Source: Syngnathus acus
Taxonomy: Eukaryota; Chordata; Actinopteri; Syngnathiformes; Syngnathidae
Assembly: GCF_901709675.1 (NCBI RefSeq)
Contig: NC_051092.1
Span: 3,786,491 to 3,850,490, forward strand
Direction of reading: 5' to 3'
Length of the DNA stretch: 64,000 nucleotides
This document shows, piece by piece, positions 29,081-43,555 of the stretch. Position 1 is the first letter of the stretch. The number at the start of each line of letters is the position of its first letter. The notes beneath the pieces were generated by a model that was given only the letters and a program-made list of their open reading frames with translations, made no database searches and was not told the origin of the DNA. A program made the translations under genes and the position numbers.

Positions 29081-29345
29081 TGCCACACCCACCCTCACCC
29101 CCACTTTCTGATTGGCTGTTTGATCTGTGACATCACTTGGACACTCCATTAGGTACACCGCCATTTTCAAGTGTACCTAATAAAGGCCAGTTCATTAGGG
29201 AAAAATCATGGCCAAAGCTGAACTGAAAGTGAAAAGTGCCACACCCGCCCTCACCCCCACCTCCTGATTGGCTGGTTGATCTGTGACGTCACAGGGACAC
29301 TCCATTAGGTACACCACCATTTTCAGGTGTACCTAATAAGTTTAT
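29081..29345. mobile_element. Two partial copies of the CCAAT/CRE module
   Basis: Two tandem copies (from about 29,081 and 29,234) of GTGCCACACCC, GATTGGCTG, a TGACGTCA-like site (degraded to TGACATCA in the first) and ATTAGGTACACC. Each ends in a short palindrome (GGTACACCGCCATTTTCAAG with GTGTACCTAATAA). Confidence 0.6.
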
Positions 29346-29744
29346 GCATTTTTTGTACGTGTCAAGAATGTGTATTTGACTCCTTGCTCTTTATTTTGGG
29401 GGACACCAACACATATTACACAACGTAAAACACATATGCATATTGTCATATAAAGCAGTTAACCAAATGTCAGATTTTTGTTTTCATGCCCAAAAAAATA
29501 AAAACAAAAAATAAAACACCAGACAAGTTTGAACAGGTTTTAATGTTTATTAAAATAATAATAATAATAAACGTAAACTTCAAATCAGCAATCTAATGTG
29601 AAATTGCAATAGATATATTGGATAACAATATTTAGGCGTATATATGCATACATGTTATTTTAAGTGTTATGAAATAAAGATTACCTAAAGAGAAGCATAA
29701 TCTCCCCGTTTTTGCATAACGGGGCATCCCTTCATGCAATAATG

Positions 29745-30130
29745 TTAGCCGTTAGCTTGGAGAAAACGTGCATAAAAGAAGTGGTGTTTCAGTGAGTGGT
29801 TCTTTCTTTCCTTGGCAAATCGTAAATCGACATTCTGGCTTACATAGTTCACGCCAGGAGGGAGACGCAACACGTTCACTGACTGATCCGTTGAAGCACG
29901 TGATGGAAGGCAGTTCACCCATTGGCTCGTTCGCGAACGGGAAAGTCAGGATTCGTTCTCTCACTGATCCGTTCTCGCGATGAACTGGAAATGCAAATCA
30001 CTCACTCACTGACTCGTTCACTCACAGGTCCGTTCAGTGGTGAACGGGAAGTGACGTCATTTTCTTCGTTTTGTTTTACGGCGAGGTGGCACCAGCTGCA
30101 ATGCGCATTACCGACACCTACTGGTTGAAG
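29745..30130. mobile_element. hAT-like repeat with GTTCACTC motifs
   Basis: Contains repeated CACTGATCCGTT and CTCGTTCACTCAC segments and ends with ACCGACACCTACTGGTTGAA. It resembles the 23.5 and 26.65 kb elements in style and closes the repeat island. No transposase frame is visible. Confidence 0.4.
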
Positions 30131-31957
30131 TCATAGTTCAAAATCACTGTAGCGGACATCAAATCTCATCTAAGCACCCAAGCAGTCCCATTGCTCAGAC
30201 ATCATCCCCATATGGTGTGTGTGATACATTAGCATTACAGTCCTTCAAGGCATCTCTCAGCATGTACATGCCATTTCTGGTTGAACAAGATGCTTGTTGT
30301 TATTGTGGTTGAAGCTGCATAGAACTACACCGCATCTTCATGGGTAAAGTCATATTAGAAACAGCTCTCAGTGTGACGCCGGGCGGCTCTGCGCCGCTGC
30401 ACATTGAATGATAACACATTTGACTGTTGAGAACAGCATGTCCATGTTTAAGGGGGGGGAGCGGTGTGGTCTCAGCTGCCAAAGCCTAGAAAATGACAGC
30501 CAATTCCACCTTCACAAAATAATGGCGCAGATGAATAAATTCCAACATTTCAGCATTTTTATTTGTCGAAGCGCTTCTTTTGTAATCCCGCCACATTTGC
30601 GCGCAAGTCGTAGCAAAACGGTGGCTTTGCCCCTTCACAATATTTGACAGCAAACTTTCAACGTCTTAGTCAAATAAGTAAACAATGTGTCTTTCTGAAT
30701 TCAATCTGTCCTCGGGCCGTCCTCAGGGGGTACGTTTAATGATTCCAAAGATTAGGAACAGCCTGGCTAAAAGTGTGAAAAACACAAATAAACGGCGTTG
30801 GCTTCTGCGTTGCTGTCACCTTTCCTTTTGGCGAGGCCGCGGCACGCAAACATGGTGAAGGAAAAGAGTGGCCTCATATGGTTTCACTTTGAGGAATATT
30901 CCTTCGTCCACTCTCAAAGAGCTCATGTTTCCATCCGTGTAGGTGTGGTCTTCTATTTGGGTCACAACGGAGACCGGAATTCCCAAAGTGTCCGCGTGAG
31001 CAAAGTTTTTTTTTTTTTAATGAAGTGCTTGGTGATGGAAATGGGGCTGTGTTATTTTTATATGAAGGCAAAGATGTCGCCGCTTTATTGTGAGAGGTGT
31101 CCATCGAATCCTTTCAGGAGACAGCTGGGCCTGCTCAAGAATCTTGATGCTGAAACCCAAACTCTCCTGTCAGGTTATCGGACTAAATAGTGCACGCTAA
31201 CAGGCTTGTGTCGAGGGCAGAGGTGAAGCACGCAGACTTCTTTGGTGACTCGGTTTTTATGGCCTTCGCTGCTCTCGGTCCTTTAGGACTGCGCTGGGGT
31301 TTATCCTCGCAGGCGTGAGCTATAAAAAACAAAACCAAATGACAAAAGTTACAAAGCTGCTTTGAAGTCGGACTTGTATTATTTTTGTCTTGAAGACGTC
31401 ATTCGGATCGAATAGAAGAGGCTTCAAGGTCTTTATTGGTACATAAAACAAAGACAATTATAAAAGGAAACTACAGCAGTCTCATTGTGTAGGTGAAAAA
31501 AGCAGGATCAACAAGGATGTGCCATTCAATAATCTTCAGCTGAAATAGTTCCAGATTTTATTTAAATGTTACAGTCAAACTATATAGCCACCTGCCATCT
31601 AGTGGTCCACATTGGCGTTACACTCAAAAGAAAGGCAAAAGAGAAAATGAATCTTTCAGTTTCTGTGAGCATCATTTTGTCACCGAGTATGTACATTAAG
31701 CTAAGCGTGAAGAACAACATTGGCTTTCTAACTGGATCCCACAGACAAAAAAGCTTTATTCGGTTTGCGTCATCTGAACATCACCTTGCTGGAATGCTGA
31801 TCATCAACAGATGTTCACTTCCGAGCCAGCTCGCCGCTGTAGCTCAAGACCGAAACATTTGCATGTTTACCCTCACTGAAGCAATGAACTCAGTTGAACA
31901 CAGTTTTTTTATTTTAATCTCATGAGCCAATTGCTGTCAAATGAACACAAATCGTGA

Positions 31958-31978
31958 ACACACACACACACACACACA
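31958..31978. repeat. CA microsatellite
   Basis: About ten AC units in a row. Other similar runs are at 34,302-34,335, 38,639-38,656 (GT) and 60,785-60,800. Confidence 0.95.
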
Positions 31979-34900
31979 TGTTGTACCGCGTCTCGCCACC
32001 AGGGTGGATTAGGTCTGGTCTCTGGCTCTCATCAGCACACCCAGGACACGCTGGTGCATTCATTGCACCTTGTTTTCATTCCACTCTACCACCACCCAAA
32101 AAAAAAAGTTTTCTCAAGTCTCAGCATTCCAGAAAAAAAGACATCCAAGCATTTGCACACACCTTTTACACGCACCGTGGCTTTCTGCAATTACGCCACC
32201 CGGACATGAACATGTGCGCTGGTCGTTCTCTGGACAAGCAAACAGAATGTAGCTTTATTAAACATTTCAATCCATCTTGGACAGATTTTTTTTTTCTCTC
32301 CCACAAAGAGCCTTATTACTCTGTTAGCACTGTAAAGCTCCGCCGGAAATATCAGGGCCTGTAATTATAGTCAGATGCCGAAGGTGACTGAATATACTCG
32401 ATCGGAACACGCCCTGAACGGACTAGCGAGCCTCAGCAAAGAGCCTGATCGCTTCTCTTCAATGCATGAGGCACTTTGGGGCATTCGTGGACAGCTGGCA
32501 AGCTGCGGCACATCCCGAGCGTGCAGATGGCAGAGTTGTTTTACTGGAATCGCACTCGGCTCAACACCTGCCTACTATTACACTTGTCAGTATGCTGGCA
32601 TGCTTGATCGGAATTTCATTGTCTTTGGCGGTTTTATCCGTGACGCTTATTAAAGTGTCAACTGATGCAGAGTTGGCAATCAGGCAATTTAGGTCAAGTT
32701 TCATTTTGTCTTTTTGTCAACCCAGGTAGAAGAATCCGTCTGCCTGCACTAGGATGGAATCGACCACCTGCGCCGCAACTTAGACCCGCTTTCACCTGGT
32801 CTAAAATCGATTCTACTTTCTGTCACCAAATTGTCAATTCAGGATATTAAAATGAAAACTTTTTTCCATTTGGGATACTTGACTCTCATTTCGACATGAT
32901 GCGTTTATCTCCCTCAAAGTATTTCATTCCAATCCAGATATAACCTTCTTTTTCATCCTGTTTTTCTTTCTGAAACGACTTTTGAGATTGCAGGTTCGGA
33001 TAAAAAGGGTAACACAACCTCCACATATCTCCCTCCCAGGAGCGTGCATGCATGGTCGGTATGGCGGTGACAGTGGGGGTTGCCCCTATGGCACCGCTGT
33101 TGACCTCATACTAAAGGGATAACGCCGCTCTGACTAGCTGAGATTCTCGCACCACACAGGATGATGATGATGTTGTCATTGGCTAATACGAGTCACCAGC
33201 AGCAGGTTCCTGGAAGCCTCCACGAGCAAATAATTTCTTCTTGTATCCAATCCAGTGTCTGTTTCCCATTTTAAAATCAGTCACTCTGCCACAGACCAAT
33301 GACAAGCTCCGTTTGGGGGAGTAAAAACATTCTCCCCCTATTTGATGTTGATATGATTCACAGCTCCGTTTCCAGCAGAGCTTCAGGATCGGCCGGCCTC
33401 AAAGCGGGAGGCCCGGGGCGCTTTGTTGTGGTGGGAAGCTACGCTGCTATCCGGCCAGCCATCTCTGTCGCGTGGATTTCGGGCCGCAGGAAAGTCAACA
33501 CGGGGAGCTTTGTGAGAAATCCCTTCAACTCGGTGCTACCATCTTCCACAATCGCCTCTAAGGTATTGATGGCCGCGACTGTGACGCATATCATGACATC
33601 ATGGTCTCAGTCTTCCATCCAAGCGGCAAGAAGCTTGACCTCCTGCAACCCACATCGGTTCACCACCGCAAACTTTCTGGCCTGCGGGGTTAAAGGTCAA
33701 AAGCCTCGAGCTGGGCCGCAGCCCGGGCAGCTGACATTTAAGCTTCAAGATCATACTCAGCAAGTTGATTTGTGAGGTTTACGTAGAGCATAGGCGGGAT
33801 TGTCAAACAAAGCTGTTTATGGTTTGAGTGTTTACCGACTATGTCCTGCCTGGGGGAAAAATACATTTGCCAGCCTATTATCCGAAAACCGCACCATGTT
33901 AGAGGTCAGGTGAGCTTCAGTCCCGGGACGAGAACATTTCAGAATCACGGCATGCGTATCTCCAGCCTTTTTCTTTTGTTCCTAATTAGGTTGACGGCAA
34001 CAGAAAAGTGGCACGTTGCAAATCGAGGACTTTTTGAAGAGCGCTCTCATAGGTCCTGCTGACCCCCAGGCTCAAGTAAACATTCCATTTGGCCTTCATG
34101 ACTCGCCCGTAATTACCCAGACTGCCCCGGGGCCTGACTCACTCACTGCCCGGCCAGCCAACTGGCTCGCTGGATGATTTTTTTTCTCTCTAGCAGACAC
34201 ACAAGCACATGCTACAATGAACATACATGCAAGATTCTCATGTAAAGTCACTCATTGAACTCAATGGGAAAAAGCTTCATGTGCAAAATGAAAAATGAAA
34301 CACACACACGCACACACACACATGCACACACACACAAGACTGATTGTCCCCTGTCTGGCTCCACTCACTCATTATCTGTGTAACTGCATGTCTGGGAACT
34401 TTAGCCTAGTACACAAGCATTGGAGGCAAACCATTGGAGCCGTGATGATTAACCTTTAGGGCTTGAATGAAACATCGGAAAATGACGCAAAAACAATGTC
34501 CAGACTCAAGCTTTTCAGCCACAAAAGCTTTTTAAAAGAGCTTTGGGATGAACAATATTGACTGGCAGGCATTTAAGGCCACTGCTCATTGTCAATGTGC
34601 ACCACTAATCACTGAAAATATATTTAAGCCCCCAGATATTTGTCAGAATGTATTTTCTGGTAGATATATTGATAATAATCAGGGTTGACTCAACCTAACC
34701 TGAATCTGACACTACAATCTTCATTTCCTTCACATTTTGCAGCCATGCCAATAAGCAAAAAATAAATGTGTCGTTAGCTTGATGGATGTGTGATTCCCGA
34801 GCACCCACACTTTTTCCAACATGAAACCATAAATCACTCGTAATTAACTGTTGCTAGACGGCGATAAGTTAAATGTATGTAACTGTGCTGTTACCTTAAA

Positions 34901-35439
34901 TTTCATCAGTGTCAGCCATCAGTCAGTCATTTGTGCTCCCTGGGAAAAAAAAAACGGCAAAATGAGCAATACATAAATGTCATAAAGGTTAATGCAACAA
35001 TGCTGTTTATGTGAAACATCACTGAAATATTTTCAAAGGGTTCTGACACGAAAGAAGTAATTGCCGTTGTGTATAAAAAGGTGCTACACAAATACACCGG
35101 TGTCGCTGCTGTGAATGTAGTCAGTGTTCACACAAGGCCCTCTCTCAAATGCGTGTTTACACTGGCGGTCACATGTCTCGATCGAGGCAGAAGAAAAGCG
35201 CCATCACCTTCTTCCAGACAGATTAACCTTCACATTCAGGTTAACAGCCGTCATCCAGCACAGGAAATTCCCCTTGCACGTTACAGAAGGCTAAGCATTT
35301 TTTTTTTTCTTGCATTAGCAGAATTCTGCTAATTTAGCTCAGCTGTGCTACAAGGAAAGTTGAGTCAAAAATTGTTCTGTAGGTCACCAATAATATCAAG
35401 ATTCTGACTAACATTGTGTTTGTGGAATATGACGGAAGC

Positions 35440-35570
35440 ATCCTGTTTTTATCCATTTTAGAGGGCGGCCATTTTGCCACTTTCCGTCGACTAAAAATGA
35501 CATCACAGTTGCTCAGGTAACAACCAATCATGGCTCAGCTTGCAGATGTCACATGACCAAAAACACACGT
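35440..35570 (+). mobile_element. Interspersed repeat, copy A of a family also at 60.35 kb
   Basis: Holds GGCGGCCATTTTGCCACTTT, GTCGACTAAAAATGACATCA, AACAACCAATCATGGCTCAG and TCACATGACC in order. The same blocks occur in the same order and orientation at 60,352-60,442, so both come from one dispersed family. Confidence 0.7.
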
Positions 35571-38500
35571 GCAAATTTTAACAGTTTTTGCTGTATTTGA
35601 CAGTATTTGGTTACCTAGAAGTTACGCTAATTTAAGTTTGTAACATTCACCAGCTACATTAGCAATTACGCTAGTGCTAGCAGAGGTATCCCAGCCGGTC
35701 CGCTAATGGTTACTACAGACATGCTAGTATTCTGTCCAACAAACCAGTTTGAACTATTTTCACTTTATGTACATTTTGCATCATACAAATCAGCTTTGTT
35801 TCCATTTGGTGCGGTATTGTCAAGGCTTCAAGGCTTTGGCTCTCCCCGCTGAGACCTTATAAGGAGGCTTGCTCATCAACAGAGTGGGACATTTGATCCT
35901 CGCAGACAAATGGAGAGCACTTAGGCTGGAAACAGTGGGCTGGCGGAGGGGGGGGGGGCGGGCGGCGCTGGCTGGTGGCGGGTTCTAAGCCACCATGGTT
36001 AACCATCCTGGAGATATCGCTCACACGTCTCCAGGCGCTTTTCCAATGACTTAAATGTGTGGAAGAGTTCAAAATGGCTTTTTGCCACGCAGCATTAAAA
36101 TTCACTGAAACAAAATCTCTGCTGCTAAACATGCAAGCAGCACACTTTGCCTCAGCGCCCCCGCTGAAATCTGAAAAGTGGCAGGTGTTCTCCGTCTTCG
36201 CCACGACATGTCACATCACAGATAAAAGCGATAAATACGTTCATTCCCCCATTGCTGTTGACAGCAATAGTGACGCTCCACGTCGGGAAAAACAGCTGGC
36301 CCGAGACTCTCCTCTGTCCGTCACTCTAAGAGCTGAGTCAACAACACGAAGTGGTCGGAATTAAGTAAATACGAAATCTACTGAGCACCTATCGCAGACA
36401 GTCGACCGTTATCTCAACGAGTTCTTTGACAGGCATCGCGAGGTCGACTGCCAACAGTTTACATGAGGGAATTTTTTTTTCTCCTCTGACATGTGTTTGC
36501 GAGACGTTCTCCGTTTTACCATCGTTCTCTCTTGGCCCGCCGTTGAACTCGAGGGGTGCAGGCCAAGCGTAGGAGTCGATGACTCGACGATTAGCTTGGT
36601 TGACTCGTCGGAGTGACCTCACGCTCTTATCAGCCGTCGCCTTTGGATCAGTCACTGGAAGCCCGCCACGGGTTCTGCATCACCTGAGTCGAGAGGGGGG
36701 GGGGGGCGAATTGTGTTAAGTGAGTGCCGCAGCTGTGTGGCCGGCGGGCAGGTGGGCCGAGCCCCTGACACTTAACAGTTAGAGTCCAAGCTGAGGCCTG
36801 TTCGTTGCTCGTAAAAGACGTAGCGGAAAGATGCAAAAAATGCATCATTCCATTTTATGATTCTTATGTAATCATTCCTTTCGTACAGTTTTCCCCCTTG
36901 TTGGATCCTTGCGGCGGCCGGACGAGTTGATGACAGGCCCTTCAGCGAACAGGCTGCTCGGCTCGGCCGTTCATCTTGCCGTCTCGAGGGCGCTGACAGC
37001 TGGAGTTGCTGATGGAACAATAGCAGCATGAAGAGCTCCAGCAGAGAAAGATGGCAGCCAAAGACCTTCTCTTGGCTCCAAGGCGAGGTCAAAGTCTTTC
37101 ATGTCTATTCTCTGCAGCATTGGGATTAGTAAGGCAAAGTTAATACTTAGTGTACACCTTTGTGTTAGGGGCAAGAGGAAGCCCCGCCCCCCGTCTCTCC
37201 CCATTAAACATGAAATTAGCTTCAGTGGCCATTTGGGCGTTCTAATTTGAGATGAATTATCTTGACGTGAAATATAACTGCAGACCGATACCAGTAGATT
37301 CTTCCAGAACTTTTGATAGATAAAACCGCAGTAATTATGCTCTGAAGAAAACATGCTGTTGTTACTAAAACTTTTTTTAGCCTGGAAAAGGAAAAAAGTG
37401 AAACTACATGACTCCGCAAAATCAAAGCGAATTGGATTCGTCCCGCTGTGCTTTGCTTAATTAATCCATGTCAGACTTTGGTTGCCCGTGAAAATGTTGC
37501 ATACAATTTTTTTTTTTTTGCCTCAGCTCAGCAGCATATAAATATTCAATTGCACTTGGCCGCCTGAGGCTGCTGCTAATCCTCCTCCGAGGTCGCTGTC
37601 AAGCAGGAACATATTTGAGGGCAGCTGGGTAATAAATCTAAGCGTTGCTTTCCCGAGCCCGTTATGCCGGGCGACAAAGGCTGTGACGGGATTCGTGCGC
37701 CGGGGACCGTCACCGCCGACAACCGGATGGTGTCAAGCAATAACGGAAACATGGTGGAAGACAACAGCAAGCACGAGCAAAAAATGAGGCGCTTGCATTC
37801 CGATCCACCCTTGACCGTAGCAACGTCAACAACATTTCTGGTTGTAAAACAGCTTGACCCTCCCTTGAAAGCGCCATAATATTTCACCGGCAACACTTTC
37901 ATGTGTGCTGTGCTCCGTCGTCGGGTACGGGCGGAATGCGAGGAATGGCTGAGCGCTCTCTTATGAGCACGCGTAATCCCTCCGAGGACAGACGAGTCAT
38001 GCCGTCTCTTCCTCGGGTGCTATAAAGAGTCATTTATTGTCACAGGGACGAGAGGAAGAGTGTCGAGGTGCGGATTTTGGATCATGCCGAGCCAAGTTCA
38101 TTCAAAATGGTAACTTGGCAGACCTGATTGTTGTGCTTCACGCACAATGACTGCCAAAAAAGGTCACCGGCATATTTGAGCCTTGCTAGGGGTAAGAAAA
38201 AAAGAAAACTCAAAGTTTATATTCCCAACCCATAATCAGTGTGTGACGATCTAAATTGGAGCAGAAAATCAACAGGTTGACCTTTGACCCCTTCTGGTCC
38301 ACCGCGGCCTGACGACCCCTCTGCTGATGTCAATTAGGGTTTGCTCACCCAACGTCCGCAAGGTCAGCGCGGGGCCAAAGTACCTGTGAGCCGGGGTCAC
38401 GGAAAGGATGGAAGAATTTGAAAGCCTGATAACATTTGGCTTTTATTAGCGGTGAGGGTCGGGTCACTGTTACGCCGGAAAGGCCGTCTCGCTCCAACGG

Positions 38501-39754
38501 GTCGGGACAGTGCCGAGTCTCCGAGAGCGGAAAGAAGGGAAGACGTCGCTATCAGATAGCATGTTGTGAGCGACGACGTTAGCAAAGTGCCGCCGGCTGG
38601 CTTGAGACGTCGCGCTAGTTTGCGACGCTAATCAACCAGTGTGTGTGTGTGTGTGTCTTGTGTGTGTCCACAGTGTTGTGCGGCACAGCCGTTTTCACTC
38701 ACACTGGAGAGTATGATGACTGACGGGAAATGCAGTATGTAAACAAATGCTATTTTTATCCCGCTCCACCACACCGATGCTGACGGGGCTGAAAACTCCA
38801 GCCACTAACCACACAAAATAAAATAATCACAGTAATATTCAATCAAGTTGGAATCATTGGAAGGACAAAAAAAAGTCAGTTATTTCCACAATCCTGCGTT
38901 CAACAATTACACAATATATAAAAAAAAAAAAGAAAGCTAATACTAAAAAAAAGAAAAACAAATTGCCAACTGAGGAATTAAAATAACAGATTTTCTTTTC
39001 CACGCTTTCACTTTTCAAGCAGAAATTCATTTTTGGCATTATCTTCCCGTAAATCTCTGCCAAAGGAACGTGTTGACAATTTGTTGGCCTCAAGTCAAGC
39101 AGGGAATGTAATTTTGTGGGACGGCGTGTTCTCGCCGCCGCGTGTTGTTCTCTTTATCATCTTTCCTACGTTTACGCCGTGACTTCATCGCTAAAATTGA
39201 ATTTCTCCCTGTTGGCATCTCATCACCACCGACCACGTATCGGTATGCAAAATCGTGTCTAAGGAACGATGATTTCCAAATGGCTTTTGCAAACATCATT
39301 TGATCGCGTTGTTTATCCTGAGAACTTGTGAGCACTTATTTATCGTCCCAAAGAAAAACAGCAATTTATTTCCAATGGCTTTAGGTGGGTTTCGGAGCTA
39401 TCGGTGCTATTTGGTCAAGACTTTTGGGAATGTTAGCGCAAACACAGCACACTGAGAGTTTATAAGAACTGTGATATCCTCAGATTATCCATGAACTCTG
39501 CGTTACCTGCGCTCGCTAAGCTATACTTGGCCGGCTGGGGTTGACACTGAGATCAGGTCATATAACACATATTGCTGGCTCATATTTTATTATTTTTCAG
39601 ATTAGAGAGGGATTAGTTTTTTCTTCGTTTTGCCTATAAATGGCAGATAAGGTTTCCATTCAGATTTTTATTTGGAGCCCCTGAACCGCATCCAAATTTT
39701 ACAAGGGAAGCTTTTGGTATGCATTCGCAATATAGTCCCGCTGTACAAGTTACC

Positions 39755-40235
39755 ATTAGGACTGTAACTGACAATTGATTATTTTGTCGATTAATCGATT
39801 AATCATGTGTTGTTTTCTCCAGAGTACTTATTTGTGTGCTATCTTCAAAGCTGAATGTTCTTCGCTTTTGCGCGGTTACAGCTAGGCGTCTGTGAAAAGT
39901 CGACTCCGCCAGCTGTGTCAATCTTAGGTTAGCTTAGCCATTAGCATGGCTTGTCGTCTTGTATCCTATTCGCGGCCACAGGGACGACAATTATTGACTT
40001 GGAAGCGATTCCACGATGCATTTAGGCATACCGGTAGCCAGCCGATGCACGTTGCTAGCTAGATGCTACAACGTAATGAGCACAGAGCTAGTTTCGATCA
40101 ACCGTGAGCCGAGCGTTCATTTCTGAGAACAACAGAAATTGGAAAGTAGCTGTTGTTAAGAAGCTGAAGTCGTTTACCAAAAATAATTAGCAATTAATCG
40201 ATTAATCGTCTATTATTCGTCGCACCTCTATTCGA
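39755..40235. mobile_element. Short inverted-repeat element with ATTAATCGATTAATC ends
   Basis: The left end GTCGATTAATCGATTAATCA (39,787) and the right end GCAATTAATCGATTAATCGT (40,190) are in inverted orientation about 400 bases apart. The right end finishes GTCGCACCTCTA. A related element lies at 63,430-63,630. Non-autonomous, no coding capacity. Confidence 0.4.
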
Positions 40236-43200
40236 TATGTATTGAAGCAGTGACATTGGCAAGTTGTAAACAAACTCTTGAGGAGAGTGAAAGTGAAGGC
40301 GTATCATGAGATCAGCAGAGGTTGAGAGGCCTCTGTGGCATGTGCAAGCTTTACTGTTTTACAACAACATCTCACTCTTATCGTTGACCACGCCGCATTC
40401 CTGTCGGGGGCAGACCGAGTTTCGTCGCCCCCCCCAAGTCTTCGTTCATAAGATTTACAATCGCGCTGACAATATCTGTAATTTGTAGGTGGGCGTTTGG
40501 AGCCAGTAGCAAGCCAAACATTTGGCAAAAACGGAAGGCCAATTGTTTTGAAGGTGAACGGCTCTCTGTTTGTTCATTTTCGACATTTCTGGTTGTATTC
40601 AAGATGAAATCAAAGGCAGCAAATGTACTGCAGAGAGCAAAGGAAATTTCAGTTTCTTGCTCAACTTTTGTTTGACTTCCTTTGTCCAAAAATAGTTCAA
40701 AATACTATATCCGATTTTGGTAACTCTGCTGTGATCAAGCAAGGCGCTACAAAAAAAATGAGCATCACAGACAAATGAAGAGGATTTAAAGTCGCTGCTG
40801 AATGGATTTGTGTTCCAGCTGAGATAAGACGTTCCCTACATGAGGCCACGCGAAGGCCTCGGTGATAAAACATTTATGAGGCACAGCTGGTTTTTTTAAG
40901 CCAAGTTTAATGAGAATATTCCACATCTGAGACGAAGAGAGCGGACACTTCATTAGGTACACCTGCGCAATTTAATGAGGGCCGACGCGCCGAGAGCAGA
41001 ACACAAAAACGTGCAAACAGAAATGGAGAAAGACTACTTTCCCTTCGGCACGTCGGTTTTTTTTTTTTCCCCGAGGGATTTTATCGCTGTTTACGTAGAT
41101 AGAATCAGCTGACGCCGCACCCATGAGGCCGTCCGTCTCTTCTCAAACACAAGCTTATCAGCAAGAAACCTCAAAGGTATCATCTTCAGTGCTCGGTCAT
41201 CACCCAGATCATTTTTTGGATGCAAGTTTGTTTTTGATCAACATCAAGTAAACAGATTGAAAGCGCCGTGACCTCTAGCAAAGGAGAGCAGTTTGTTTTT
41301 GTTTGCAGAGGATAAAGAATATATGCCTGTTGGAGCAAAAGGCTCCAGGTCCTTTGTTTAAACTTGAACTCCAAGTGACCGACGGGAGGTTTGTTCTCGG
41401 CGGAGATGGAAATGAGTGATCGCCCGCCGTGCAGTGCCTCCCCATTGCACATCAAAGATGCTCGTCCTGCCCTCGTAGATATTGTGCCTCAGTGACCAAA
41501 AGCAGCCGGTCCGAGCATGACCAACATGACACAACCTCCTTGGTGACGGCAAGCGCGATAAGCCCTCGGGCCCAGCGTTGCGTTTGAAGCGCCCCCCCCC
41601 CTGACCCCCCCTCTCAGTTTTCTCCTCCTTCTCCTTCCAAACAATTTAGAGAAGCGTGTAATGCAAGAGGAAATATCAACGGTGATCTCTTGAACTCTGT
41701 CATAAAACAAAGGTCTGTTTTTTCTCTCTTCGGCCATTTTGGGGGAAATAGCGGGAGCTCAGAGGGAATGCATGACAAACGCTTGTTTCCGTACTTGTGT
41801 GGGAGATCTTGTCCAACAATATCATCCCATATATTCACGCCAGAAGTTTTTAAATGTTCTCATTCGCTTTCTGTAACCTGCAACTAATTTCCAACAGTAA
41901 CTGTCTGGCATGTATGAAATTCAATTAAGCAATAATGTCATGTAAAATCATAACACATGAAAATATTCATACAATTTGCCAAAATATTTTTTAAATTCTA
42001 CACGTCTTTTGCCAAACATCAAATCATAAAGACATATTTATTTTTAAAAATAAATTATTAACATTGTTATGCACTTGATTAAAAACAAATCAGAATCAAA
42101 TCAATAACATTAATAATTAATTTTGCTGAGCTGGCTAGTCAGGTTAAGTAATGCTAATTTGTATTTTACACAAAGTACTGCTGGTAGAAAAATTTGCATC
42201 AATACAATCAAAATAGAATTTAAAACAGTAACGAGTATTAACAAGCCTAATGCATTCAAAGAACACTTTTTTTTCTCCCATAATTAATCTTTAATTGGAA
42301 GCTTAGGGAAAAGCCCAAAGTTAAGCAGATCAACTCCTAATTGCTGACTGGGAGCAGGGAACTCCCTAATGTGCTTACTGCCACTGTTAAAAAAATACAT
42401 TTAAAAGTGGCCAGGATTAGTGGCTGGGCTCGGCTGAGCTCGGCTAACACCGCTGCCCTCTGCGCCAAACACCAAATGCCCTTTTCATTGGGCAGAGGCC
42501 CAAAGAGTCTGTCTGCGGGTTAATTGGCCCCCTTTCAAGCTTTCGGTCTGCTCGGCTGATGTGTAATTTAGAGGCCGCAGATGGAAGCTGACAGCGGGAT
42601 GCTCCAGAGCCGCTTGGACCAGACGTGACTCGTTTTTAGAAGACCTTTGGGGATGAAAACGTGATGCCCCCTTTCCCTTCCCGTGATTCAACGAGTGCTC
42701 GGAATATTCTCTTTTTGTTGTTTGTCCTAAAGTAATTTATTTCCCTTTTTATTAAATAAAAATTTTATTTTTTTCCTAAAATATATATATATATTTTTGT
42801 AAATAGTCAACTTCCAATGCTTAATATAATACAAATCTAGAATCATAGCCATAAGTGCATCTCCAAATTAAAAAAGACGCAGATGGAAAGTTTACACAAA
42901 GGCTATCATTTGTGGCATGATGAAGAAAAACAAAAATGCTGACTCGTGGAATGCTTTGGTGACATAACTATCATTAAAGCAAAGAAACTTATTACACGTT
43001 AATTATATGACATAAAACAGCAGCGTGCTCTTCTCTGGCAACACCTCGTTCTTATTTGCCAGTTGGCCCGATGTCATCTTGGACAGCATTTGCGACGAGG
43101 AATTCGTTGCATTTGGCCCCCCTGCGGACATAGCTGACATTTTACATGCATCTGTTGCCGCGGGGAAGGAAAATGCGTAATGACGGCGAAACAGAGCCAA

Positions 43201-43555
43201 ACAGGTGTTGCCGCTCTGCCCATTTTTGACGCGACAGAGATTTACAGAGCCGTCGTGAACCGACGCTAATTGTCGGAAAGTAGAGAAAGATGACAAATCA
43301 ACTCGTGCCAGGTTAGCCCGACGTCGACAGCGTGCTTTACTGGAAACACTGCTGGGGGATTTTTAGGCAACTTTGAATTGGATGACTGATTTATGTCATT
43401 TACCTCATAAAAAGTTTTATAAACCAGAATTAATTTTGATTATGTGTCTCCACCTTGCCAATGTGTCTGCTACGGTCATTTGAAAGCTTTGACTCTTTTC
43501 CCACAAAGACCCGCCCACAACAAACAAGCTCCACCCTCTCCGGTCGATGGCTCAG

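Larger units (their letters stand above)
30131..43500. other. Intergenic, no gene recognised
   Basis: Non-coding DNA with CA repeats (31,958-31,978; 34,302-34,335) and a GT repeat (38,639-38,656). A 158-codon open frame at 33,299-33,775 (+) has no recognisable domain and is GC-rich by local composition. No exon with a known domain was found. Confidence 0.5.

Noticed and set aside
27225-29088. Repeated 68-72-codon frames on the minus strand, once per satellite unit
   Set aside because: They recur only because the 235-bp units are nearly identical; successive copies fall in different frames, one unit (28,165) lacks it, and the frame crosses the hairpin.
23503-30130. A complete autonomous transposon spanning the island
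   Set aside because: The similar elements at its two sides are direct, not inverted, repeats, and no transposase or reverse transcriptase frame is present.
33299-33775. 158-codon open frame on the + strand, and a roughly 50-codon helical-looking frame on the opposite strand
   Set aside because: No domain, no signal peptide, no splice context; local GC content makes such an open frame likely by chance. I could not tie the opposite-strand peptide to any family.
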